DNA from: Verrucomicrobiaceae bacterium
GTDB lineage: Bacteria > Verrucomicrobiota > Verrucomicrobiia > Verrucomicrobiales > Verrucomicrobiaceae
DNA length: 64,000 nucleotides
NCBI GenBank assembly: GCA_016795365.1
Contig: JAEUHN010000041.1
Coordinates: forward strand, 124,001 to 188,000
Reading direction: 5' to 3'
The notes under the pieces are model-generated. The model was not told the origin of the DNA. It did no database searches and saw nothing but the letters and a program-made list of their open reading frames with translations. Numbering within the stretch: the first letter of the stretch is position 1; every line of letters starts with the position of its first letter. Position numbers and translations under genes: made by a program. Below are positions 26,525 to 36,200 of this stretch, piece by piece.

Positions 26525-29416
26525 ATGACTCCCGACGACCAGCCAACGGTGCCGACTCGGCCACCCGATCCTTCGCGTGCTACTCAGCCTGGCGTTTGGA
26601 CGGCACCGTCTGTCGAGGAACTCCAGGCGAAGCTGCCGCAATATGAAGTGCTGGAGATCCTCGGTCGTGGCGGGATGGGCGCCGTTTACAAGGCGCGGCA
26701 GAAATCGCTGAAGCGGCTGGTGGCGATCAAGATCCTGCCGCTCGGCATGGCGGGTGATGAGTTCAAGTTCGTCGAGCGTTTTCAAAACGAGGCGCAGACG
26801 ATGGCGGCGATGAATCACCCGGCGATCGTCAGCGTGTATGACTTCGGCGAGACGCCGGACGGGCTGCTCTACTTTGTGATGGAGTTCGTCGATGGCACGG
26901 ACGTGCACAAGATGATCCAGGCCAGCGGACGTCTCAGCGGTGAGTATGCGCTGTCGGTCACGGCCCATGTGTGTGATGCGCTCTCGTATGCGCACAAGCG
27001 AGGCGTCATCCACCGCGACATCAAGCCGGCGAACATTCTCATCGATCAGGAAGGTCACATCAAAGTGGCCGACTTCGGTCTGGCGAAGATGCATGATCCC
27101 GCACAGACCAGCGGGCTGACAAAGTCGAACATGGCGATGGGCACGCCGGACTATGTCGCGCCTGAGGTGCTGAGTCCCGGCATGGTGGCGGATCATCGCG
27201 CGGACATCTACGCGGTGGGCGTGATGCTTTACCAGATGCTTACCGGCGAGGTGCCACGCGGCATGTTCAAGCTGCCCTCTCAAAAGGGCATCGGCAGCGA
27301 CGAACGTTTCGATGTGATCATCTGCAAGGCGATGGAGCAGGAACGCGAGGAGCGTTTCCAGAGTGCCAGTGACGTGCGCCGTGCGCTCGACGAAATTGCG
27401 ACGACACCGCTGCCGAAGAATGACGGCACCGGCATTGTGCCCGCGAAAAATTTGTCGCTGGCTCAGGCGGGCCGACCAGACACTTCTGCCAGCTCACAAC
27501 CGCAGCTTCCGCCAAACGACGCATCGGCAAAGACGGCGGTCCTCGTTCCTGCGGCAAAACGCTCGCCCGCCACCATGAAACTCGCCATCGGCGGCATCGC
27601 TGTGATGCTCAGCGTGGCGGGGGTCTTCATGTTCGGCAGCAAACCCAGACCGGACACCACTGCGGCAGTGAGCGCAGCCAGCGCATTACCGTCAGCCAAT
27701 CCGCAGACACCGAGTGCCGCCACGACAGCGGCGGGCAAGAGCATCGACCTCCTTGCGATCATTGACCTAAAGCGGGACACGATCGCCGGCGAGTGGAGCC
27801 GCGATGGCGGCGATCTCCTTGTGAAGCCGGGGACCACAGACACCACAGGCAAGGGCACGCCGCGTATTCAACTGCCCTACCAGCCGCCGGAGGAGTATGA
27901 CTTCGAGATCGAGTTCACCCCCGAGACCCATCAGGATGCGGTTTATCAAATCCTCTCCGCCTACCAGCATTCGTTCGCATGGGTGCTGGATGCAAATCTC
28001 AAGGCTGGCCGCAAAGCGGGCTTCGACCGGATCGATGGCCAACTCATCAGCGGTCGAACCAACGGCACCACGATGAGGCCGAAGTTTTTGACCAACGGCC
28101 AGCGCCATGTCTCCACCGTTGAGGTGCGCAAAACCGGCGTGCGCGGTCTGCTGGATGGCGAGGTGCTCGTGAGCTACGGCAACAGTTCGGATTCCTTCAA
28201 AGCCTTCGACAGCTCGCCCAACGAAGCAGCGCGCGACACCTTGCACCTCGGCCTAGCCGTGCGGGATCGCGCCGTGCGAATTCACAAGATTACCGTTCGA
28301 GAAATCAGTGGCGCGGGGAAGGTAGATGCGGCCGTGCCTGCTCTGCCTCTGCTTACGACTGCGAACTGGAAAGACGTCACCGCCACCCTCCGCCAGAGTG
28401 TCGCAAAAAAGACCGGTTACACTGTCGATGCCGCTGGAGTGACTCGCACAGCCGGTGCGCCGATTGGCGACACGATGGTGATGGGGCCGAGCGAAAGGGA
28501 CCGCGCTGTGCGTGTGCGGTATGTTGGCCAGGCGCAGGTGAGCCTTTGGTTCAAAAGCGGAGCGGCATCTGCCTTCGTTCTGGCGGCGCGAGATCAGACG
28601 TTGTTCAAGCACCAGAAACAAAAAGTCGGCGAGTCTGACTCCATTGTGCCACCCGTCACGCACCCCGCCAGCTTTGATCCGACACAGCCGCATGAGTTAA
28701 CCGTCGCCGTGCAGGGCACGGTCGTTCGTGCATGGCTCGATGGTCGGCACGTCGGCGAAGCTGAGAATGCCGAGTTGAGAGAATGCTCTCTCGCCATCGT
28801 GCCGATGAAGAACAGCACCGTGCAAAAGGTGGAGGTCGCGGAGCTTTCGACCGCTTCCTCTTCCCCTGAAGGCGCGCAGGTCCAATGGCAGCCCATTTTC
28901 AACCAACCCACCGAATTCCACGGCGATTCCCGCGATGTCGAGTTCCGCGATGGTGCCACGTTCATCAAAGCTCGCACGTTCCTGGCACCCGCTGATCCCG
29001 CCATCGTCGGCATCCGGTCCACCATGCGCTTCTTGACCGGTGGCGACCGCACCGGCTCGCTGACTCTCCGCTCCACGGAAGGTGCAAAGTATGGGGAAGA
29101 AGATTTCGCTCTCACTGCATACATCGCGCCGAAAGGCACGAGTCTCGTGGTTAAGATGCGCGACCGCCCCGCTGGCATCGATCAACTGGGCCGCCATGAT
29201 TTTCCCCTGACGCCCGCACTCAAGGAAGGCGACCTGTTCACCTTTGAACTCAGAGCCGAGAACAAAAAGTTCATCGTGAGCATCAACGGTCGCGAGGTGG
29301 GTAGCGTCGATGACAAGTGGACAGGTGCGACTCGCCGACTCGGCATCACTCCTTCGGTCACTGAGATGACGGAGTTCCGCGACGTGGCGGTGCGGACCAG
29401 CGCGTCCCCGAAGTAA
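26525..29416 (+). CDS. receptor-like Ser/Thr protein kinase with LamG/DUF1080-like outer domains
   Basis: 963 residues. The kinase domain spans about 40-310: GRGGMGAVYK, HRDIKPAN from 163, DFG at 183-185, and APEVL; all catalytic residues are present. A single TM is at about 352-371 (LAIGGIAVMLSVAGVFMFG). The outer ~590 residues appear to be three jelly-roll modules of the type seen in DUF1080/LamG proteins (EYDFEIEFTPETHQDAV; ARDTLHLGLAVRDRAVRIHK; LTVAVQGTVVRAWLDGRHVG; LFTFELRAENKKFIVSINGR). The frame is open from 26387, but the ATG at 26525 fits the kinase N-terminus better. The kinase domain is closely similar to that at 22858, including TADHRADI-type and LYQMLTG segments, so the two are paralogues with different sensors. 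It is followed by convergent sigma 2, 14 bases away. Confidence 0.9.
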   Translation: MTPDDQPTVPTRPPDPSRATQPGVWTAPSVEELQAKLPQYEVLEILGRGGMGAVYKARQKSLKRLVAIKILPLGMAGDEFKFVERFQNEAQTMAAMNHPAIVSVYDFGETPDGLLYFVMEFVDGTDVHKMIQASGRLSGEYALSVTAHVCDALSYAHKRGVIHRDIKPANILIDQEGHIKVADFGLAKMHDPAQTSGLTKSNMAMGTPDYVAPEVLSPGMVADHRADIYAVGVMLYQMLTGEVPRGMFKLPSQKGIGSDERFDVIICKAMEQEREERFQSASDVRRALDEIATTPLPKNDGTGIVPAKNLSLAQAGRPDTSASSQPQLPPNDASAKTAVLVPAAKRSPATMKLAIGGIAVMLSVAGVFMFGSKPRPDTTAAVSAASALPSANPQTPSAATTAAGKSIDLLAIIDLKRDTIAGEWSRDGGDLLVKPGTTDTTGKGTPRIQLPYQPPEEYDFEIEFTPETHQDAVYQILSAYQHSFAWVLDANLKAGRKAGFDRIDGQLISGRTNGTTMRPKFLTNGQRHVSTVEVRKTGVRGLLDGEVLVSYGNSSDSFKAFDSSPNEAARDTLHLGLAVRDRAVRIHKITVREISGAGKVDAAVPALPLLTTANWKDVTATLRQSVAKKTGYTVDAAGVTRTAGAPIGDTMVMGPSERDRAVRVRYVGQAQVSLWFKSGAASAFVLAARDQTLFKHQKQKVGESDSIVPPVTHPASFDPTQPHELTVAVQGTVVRAWLDGRHVGEAENAELRECSLAIVPMKNSTVQKVEVAELSTASSSPEGAQVQWQPIFNQPTEFHGDSRDVEFRDGATFIKARTFLAPADPAIVGIRSTMRFLTGGDRTGSLTLRSTEGAKYGEEDFALTAYIAPKGTSLVVKMRDRPAGIDQLGRHDFPLTPALKEGDLFTFELRAENKKFIVSINGREVGSVDDKWTGATRRLGITPSVTEMTEFRDVAVRTSASPK

Positions 29417-29430
29417 GAGATTCGTGGGCG

Positions 29431-30168
29431 CTATCGCCCGATCACCTTCATGAGGTGCTCCAACTCGGCTTTGGCTTCGGCGGGTGTGCTGACGGTTTGC
29501 GCGATCTGATCTTCGATGATGCCCGCGTAGCGCTTTCTCATGCGATGGATTTGGAGGCGCAGCGCCGTCTCGGAGATGCCCATGGAGGCAGCGAGTTCGG
29601 AATATGGCGTGGCATTGTCACCATGGGGGAGGTATTCGCGCAGGCGTTCGAAGTCTTCGAGGTTGTTGCCCCGGGCGAAGTCTTCACGCAGCTTCCGTCG
29701 GGCTTCGAGCAGCACTTCCTCGGCCCAGGCGCGGTCGAATAACATGGCGGGATCGCAGACATCCGCAGGCTCCGCAAGGTAGCGGTCCTCAGCACTGTCG
29801 TCGTCAAAGGAGAGTGTCGCTGCTGGCGAGCCACCGCGCTTTTGAGCGGACGCGTGACGAACGTGATTGGCGATGACCCGCTTGAGTAATGCGAGCATGA
29901 ACGAGCGGAGCTGGCCCTTTTCCTCGCGTGCATCCTTGATGGCCTCACTGGCCAGGATGCGGTGGAAAAAGACCTGGGTGATGTCCTCTGCGTCGTGCCG
30001 TGCAAATCCATGCCGACGAGTAAAGGCATAGATCGGATACCAGTATTGGCGGCAGAGTTCATTCAACGCCTGTGTCGCGTCCGACTCGTTGCCCTTCTGC
30101 ATTCTTCTCACCAACGTCCACCGTGTGGACGGGAAGGCGGCGTGGCTGGTGAGCAGGGGATTGGACAT
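29431..30168 (-). CDS. ECF-type RNA polymerase sigma factor, PVC kinase-linked type (sigma 2)
   Basis: 245 residues, clearly paralogous to sigma 1: FPSTRWTLVRRMQKG, YWYPIYAFTRRHGFARHDAED and FRSFMLALLKRVIANHVRH in region 2, and ATPYSELAASMGISETALRL plus IHRMRKRYAGIIED in region 4. The start at the ATG at 30168 matches that of sigma 1 by alignment; the frame continues upstream only as non-conserved text. It is convergent with the kinase at 26525 and divergent from the giant protein at 30240, with 71 bases between the two start codons. Its position next to promoter-like site B makes it a candidate for recognising that element. Confidence 0.9.
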   Translation of the reverse strand: MSNPLLTSHAAFPSTRWTLVRRMQKGNESDATQALNELCRQYWYPIYAFTRRHGFARHDAEDITQVFFHRILASEAIKDAREEKGQLRSFMLALLKRVIANHVRHASAQKRGGSPAATLSFDDDSAEDRYLAEPADVCDPAMLFDRAWAEEVLLEARRKLREDFARGNNLEDFERLREYLPHGDNATPYSELAASMGISETALRLQIHRMRKRYAGIIEDQIAQTVSTPAEAKAELEHLMKVIGR

Positions 30169-30183
30169 TTTTTGAGGTTTGTC

Positions 30184-30210
30184 TGAAACAACTTTGAAGG
30201 GGCCGTGAGA
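30184..30210 (+). promoter_or_regulatory. putative ECF-type promoter, site B (degenerate -10)
   Basis: A perfect -35 half TGAAACAAC, then 12 bases, then GTGAGA in place of GGTAAT. It lies 29 bases before the giant protein's ATG at 30240 and reads toward it. The match rests on the nine-base -35 block and the position; the -10 block is poor. Confidence 0.45.
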
Positions 30211-30239
30211 GGAACGCAAACGCCAAACTCTTCCTCGCC

Positions 30240-33200
30240 ATGAAAGCCTTTCACTCACTCCTCGTCGCCGCAGGCATGATCGCACTGTCTGCTCCCGCCG
30301 CTCCATTCTCCAACGGCAGCTTCGAGCAGCCGGGCATCACTTCAGGCACCGAGCAGACACTTGCTTTGCCCTCCACGGCGATCACCGGCTGGACTGCGGC
30401 CAACGGGGCCAGCGTTTACAGTGCGGCAGATGACTTCTCCGCCACGGTCAACACGGCAACAAGCACATGGCAGTATGGCTATCGCAGCACACTCGCATCG
30501 TCGTCACTGACGCGGTATGACAACGCATCCACATGGTATGGGACAAATTCTTGGACGCCCACAGGCTCGACCACGCCTGGGATATTTTACAACGGGACGA
30601 GCGGGGCACTGACGGGCGATGACTGGATCATGCAGCCCAACCAGTTGACTGAGCATCCGGGAGGTGGTGTCATCTTCTGCGTCATTCGTTGGACGGCGCC
30701 TGCTGGAGGACCACCTGGCGGTCGCACGTATGCGATTCATGCAGACTGGGTTGGACTGGGATCGAGTTCCACCGCCGATGTGCATGTGCTCATCAATGGC
30801 TCCTCGGTTTATGACGGCACTGTGTCTGGACGTGGCACGACTGCGAATACCGATGGCACGTTGACGCTGCCGTTTACCTTGCCTGCTGGAATGACAGTGG
30901 AGTTCGTGGTGGGAGACGGTGGCAACGGTCACGGCAGCGATACCATCGCCGTCAATGCGACGATCACGGAGGTAGTGTCGGGGAGTGAGGGCATGACCTA
31001 TCTGAAGAACGGCAACTCCATGGGCGTCGTGGCGCAAGACGGCACGCACATGGTGGGCTTTGGGCTCAATGGTGGACATGCAGGGGCGTTGTCGCAGACC
31101 TTCGATACGGTGCCGGGTGCGACTTACGATGTGACTTACTGGCTGGCGCAGTCGCAATTCAATGGCAACGACGGGCAGACGATGAGCGTGGAGGCGTTCA
31201 ACGGCCGGACTTCACTTGGTGCCGTGGCGAGCAGCAGTTTGCCGGTTCTTCAGAACCAGTGGATTCAAGGCACGACTTACACTTTTACGGCGACATCAAC
31301 ATCGACGAAGCTCGTGTTCAAAGACACCACGCCACAGGCTTCGGGGGCGAATGCGAACTGGGCCTTGGACAATGTGAGTCTGACCATCACCGCACTGCCT
31401 GCGCTGCTGGCGAGCCCGTTCATTTACGGTGGGCACACCTATTACCTCGTGAATCAGACGACCTGGCAGGGTGGCGAAGCCGAAGCCGTCGCACGCGGCG
31501 GGCACTTGGTGACGATCAATGACGCGGCTGAGCAGACGAACGTATTCAACGCCTTCAAGAACGTGGGCAATGTCGCTCGTCATCTCTGGATCGGTCTTTA
31601 TGAAACTGGCAGCGAAGGCAACTATGTGTGGATCAGTGGTCAGGCCCCTAGCCCCCAGCCTCCCAATTACCCGCGCTGGTATCCAGGCCAGCCCGACAAC
31701 TACGGCGGTGTCGAAAGCTACGTTCACATGGTTGCGAACGGCTATGGGGGAGACTCCACGGGACTATGGAATGACCAGTCCAGTCCGGTCACCACCATTC
31801 CGCTCGCTGATCCCTTCGCTGCCATCGTCGAAGTGGAGAGCGCGCAGCCGGTCGTTCCCGGTTACGCAAATGTGTGGCTCGCTGGCCATCCTGCGGGCAC
31901 GCCAGCGCGTGTCACGGACTCCGCACCTGCGGATTCGCCCACGGAAGTGACTGTGACCGGCGGAAAGGATCTGGTTTTCACCGTCACAGGCGGCACGAGC
32001 AATGGTCCCTCCGGTCCGGCGATGGTGCCGGATGGGGCGAACATCATCACGCATGAAGCGGAGAACAGCATCGCACCACTGACCGCGCCGCTCACGGCGT
32101 TGGTGGGTGTGTTCGTGGATGCGAGCGCGCCTTCAGGTGATGCGCCTCCCGCGTATCTCGACTACACGACGGATGTGGCGCGCAATGCGCTGCACTATGC
32201 ACCCGGCTTGCGCCAGCCCTTCTACATCGGCGATGGTCTGACGCCGGACAATGTGCGGCAAGTCTTCCGTGTGCCAACAGGTGCGACTCGGCTCTTCCTT
32301 GGCGCGCTGGATGCGTATGACAATCACCTGAACTTCGGCTCCTTCACCGTGGAAGTCGCTGAGGCTCCACCGCCGCAGGACACGATCGAACCGCCCCAGA
32401 ATCTCGTCTCGTGGTGGCCGGGAGAGAACACCGCGTGGGATGTCGCAGGCATCGGCCGTGGCTCGATGAAGAATGCCGCGCACAATGGCATGGATGCGTA
32501 TGGGCCGGGCAAGGTGGGGCTCGCGTTTGTCTTCGATGGTGTGGATGATCACATTCAAGGACGGCCCACGGGCATCAGTCTTGTGCAAGAGCTGACGATT
32601 GAGGCGTGGATCAATCCGTCTTCGACCACGGGCGAGCGCGAGATCATTTCCAAACGCGACGACAACAACGCCAACATCTCGTATGCGCTCTTCCTGCGTG
32701 ACGGTCATCTCGTTTACCTTTCGCGCATGGCAGGTGTGAACAGCGAACTGGCAGACACGGGCAGCATTGCGGCCAATCAATGGACGCATGTTGCCATGAC
32801 CGAATCCTACACGGCAGGACGGAAGCTGTATGTGAATGGCACCATGGTGGCCAGCGCTGCGGGCCTGCCGCCAGTGCGTCCTGTAACGACTGGTGTTTTA
32901 AGCATCGGTGCCTATGTGACGACGGCAAGTCCAACGGCCACACCGGGTGCGCCTTTTGCGGGCAGCATTGATGAGCTGTCGCTTTTCAATCGCGCGCTCA
33001 GTGCGACCGAGATCGGCTTCATCGTCAATGTCGGTGCGGGTGGCAAGGATCGCGCCGATCCGGCACGCGACTACTCGCCCGTGGCGAATCCGAACACGCC
33101 GTGGAAGTATGGCTGGATTCAAAGCGGGCCAATCAGTGCGAGCTATCTGGAAGGCGGCAATCCGGCTCAGGGTGGCCTGTTCCCCAAGCCCGCGCAGATG

Positions 33201-36200
33201 GCAGGCAGCTTCCTCGCATACATGGGACCATCGCAGGTGATCTTCAATCAAAGCAGCACGCAGCGTCTGATTTCCGGTCCGCTGGAAGTGAACCCGCTGC
33301 AGTTCGCCTTGAATCCCGCTCCCGACGGCTCGTATGCCGTGCTGCGCTGGACGGCACCCTCCAGCGGACGCTTTGCCGTGAGTGCCACGTTTGCGGGTGC
33401 TCATGCCTATTTGCCCACCACCAGCGACGTGCATGTGTTGCGTAATTCGGACAGACTCTTCGACAGCGTGGTGAATGATTTTCAAGGCGATGGAACGTCC
33501 TTCACCGGCACCGTCGTCATGGCGGCAGGTGACACGGTGGACTGGGTCGTCGGTGGTAATGGGGCAGTCTCGGGCGATCACACCGGATTGGTCGCGAGCG
33601 TGACACTCATCGACCACTCGCCGTTTCAGACGCCCACGCTGGTTGACTTCAAATTCACCGGCACGCTGATGACTGGGAAGACCGTGCTGGTGAATGCAGT
33701 GAGCGGCGCTCGTCCCGACTATCAACCGCCCGGCTATCAACCGATGACCGCACGGCTCCAGTATTCGGCCACACCCTGGGACGAAAGCAGCTGGCAGAAT
33801 GTGCCCGGTGGTGAAATGACTCCCACTGGCAAGTATGGCTTCACGTTGCTGGTCAACACGCTGCCTGCTGGTCGCTATGCCTTCCGCATCGATACTTCGG
33901 TGGCGGGTGTGGGTGGTGCTCATAGCGCCCCATCGGACATGTATGACGTGCTGCCGCCGGGCTCGGCGTTGGAAATGAAAGTCACTGCGGTGAGCACCAG
34001 CGATCTGACAGGCGCGACTACGCACCGGGGTGACTACATTGATTACCTCGTGCAGTTCCGGAATACGGGTGGAGTTGCCGTTTTGCCTTCTGTGCTGCCG
34101 AAGATCGAAGCGAGGATTCCTGCGGGCACGACTTATGTCAGCTCATCTCCCGCTGCGACACCGACACCCAAGACCGGCACTACCACGCTCATCACCTGGC
34201 CGATTGCTCGCACCATCTATCCTGTGGATCAGGCTTTCACTTTCACGGCAAGTGCCAGCACAGATTTCATCACGATAGCGAATCACGGCTTCGATGATGG
34301 AGACACCGTGGAATTGCGCTCCACCTCAACGCCGGGCGCTTTGCCAGGCGGCCTGTATCAGGGTGTCGTTTACAAGGTGATGTCTTCCACTATGACAGGC
34401 TTCAAACTGGCGGAGCTCGACAAGACCACCGCCGTGAACATCCTTGATGCTGGCATAGGCACCTTCACCTTGAGTCGTCAGACAGATACGTGGCAGAAGC
34501 GGAAGTTCCGCGTGAGCGTGAAGGATCCGACGATCGCGGAGGACAAGCCCACCCCCGCCATCAATATTCCAGGCACCAACATCGTCTCTGATGTGAAGTT
34601 CATACGCCAGTCCGCTGCGGACCTCGTGGCTGCGCCCGTCACCACAACCGTGGTCAATCCGCTGCGCCTCACTGGCACGATCCGCAGTGATTCGGAGCTG
34701 ATGCAGGGCGGCATCGTGAACATTGACTTCACCGTGACCAATGGCGCGAGCTACACCGCCACCGGCACGACTCTCGTGGTGCGCGCGCCCGATGGTCTTG
34801 CCATCTTGAACCGATCCGCTTTTGTGGCCAGCAATGGTGACACCATGGGCGCGCCCATTGATCCGGTGACGAAAAAACAAATCCCCGGTTACGCCACGGG
34901 GAAGCCCAATCCCAGCCTGGAGGAAGACGCTCTGTTGAATCAGGTCGTGACCTTCAATCTCGGCAACATGCTCGCCGGCACTGCATTGACCTGCCGCGTG
35001 TCCTTCCGCATTCAGTATGACTGGAATCCGCTGACACCGATCTCGTTCAACAACGCCATCGCCAGCATGACACGCGCCGGGCGCAACTCGATCACGCGCA
35101 CGTTGCCCTCTCCGCTAGTGATCAATGCGGCAGCCATACCCGATGACAGGAGACCATCGCTGAGCCTGAACATTGATCACCAAGCAGCGGGATTCCTGCC
35201 GGACACCGATCACGTTGCCATTGTCATGGACCGCAGCGATACCCTGACCGGCACTGAGTTGAAAGATGCGACTGGGAAAGCTCTGCTGCCCATTCGCACC
35301 GTCAGGCAGATTCAATACTTCGTGACGTATCGCAACCACGGCGGTTCGACGGCTGAGTTTATCCGGCTGCTGGTGCCGATCCCGGCCAACACCACCTACG
35401 TCGCCAACTCCGCGATAGTGATGCTGGCTGCAGGTGACAAAAATCCTGCGGGCACCACGGCTCCGACGCTGGTAGGCAGCGCGCTGATCTTCAATCTGCC
35501 TTACCTGGAGAAAGCTGGCGTGCTCGGCAGCGAGAAAACACTGACCTTCCGAGTCAATGTCAAAACTGGGCTCCCTGTCGGCACGCGGATTGTGCAGCCC
35601 GGAGGATCGTTGACCTCGCGCACTCTAAGACTCGCCAAGCAAGCACCTATGCAACTGGAGGCCGAGATGTCTTCCAATGCCAAGATGGTTTACTTGCCTG
35701 AGGGCCATGTGCTTTGGGATGGCGACCAGGTTGCCGAAGTGTGGCACCGCTTGTCGTATCAGAACTTGGGCAGCCTGCCCGCTTCAGGGGTCGAGATTCG
35801 CTACGCGATTCCCCCGGGCTACCTTTTCAAAGGGGCCTCCTTCCTGACTGCCGATGCGAAAACCGATGGGGTGAAAACCGCGCTGATCCTCAACAAGCCG
35901 AACGTCAATGCAACGAGCGGCACGGTCGTATTCTCCGTCGGCACCGTGAACAAAAACGCAGCCGTGAATGGCAAGTGGCTGTCCAAAGGTGGCTACGCTG
36001 CGGTCAGGCTGGCCCCCGATCCTGCCAATCCTCCAACCAGTGCTAACAACTGGCGGCGCGATGGCAGCTTCACTTACAGCAGCGTGGTGCCCGCACCGCC
36101 GCCCATCCCAAGGCTTCCACCGCCGCCGCTCGACCCGATCATCACCTCGCTGGCACCTTCGAAGCTCTTCATCGGAGTGATGGGCGCACCCTTCTACGAC

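Noticed and set aside
29426-29439. GGGCG-CTAT-CGCCC hairpin between the second kinase and sigma 2
   Set aside because: Short stem, overlaps the sigma 2 stop codon, and no T-run on either strand, so I do not call a terminator.
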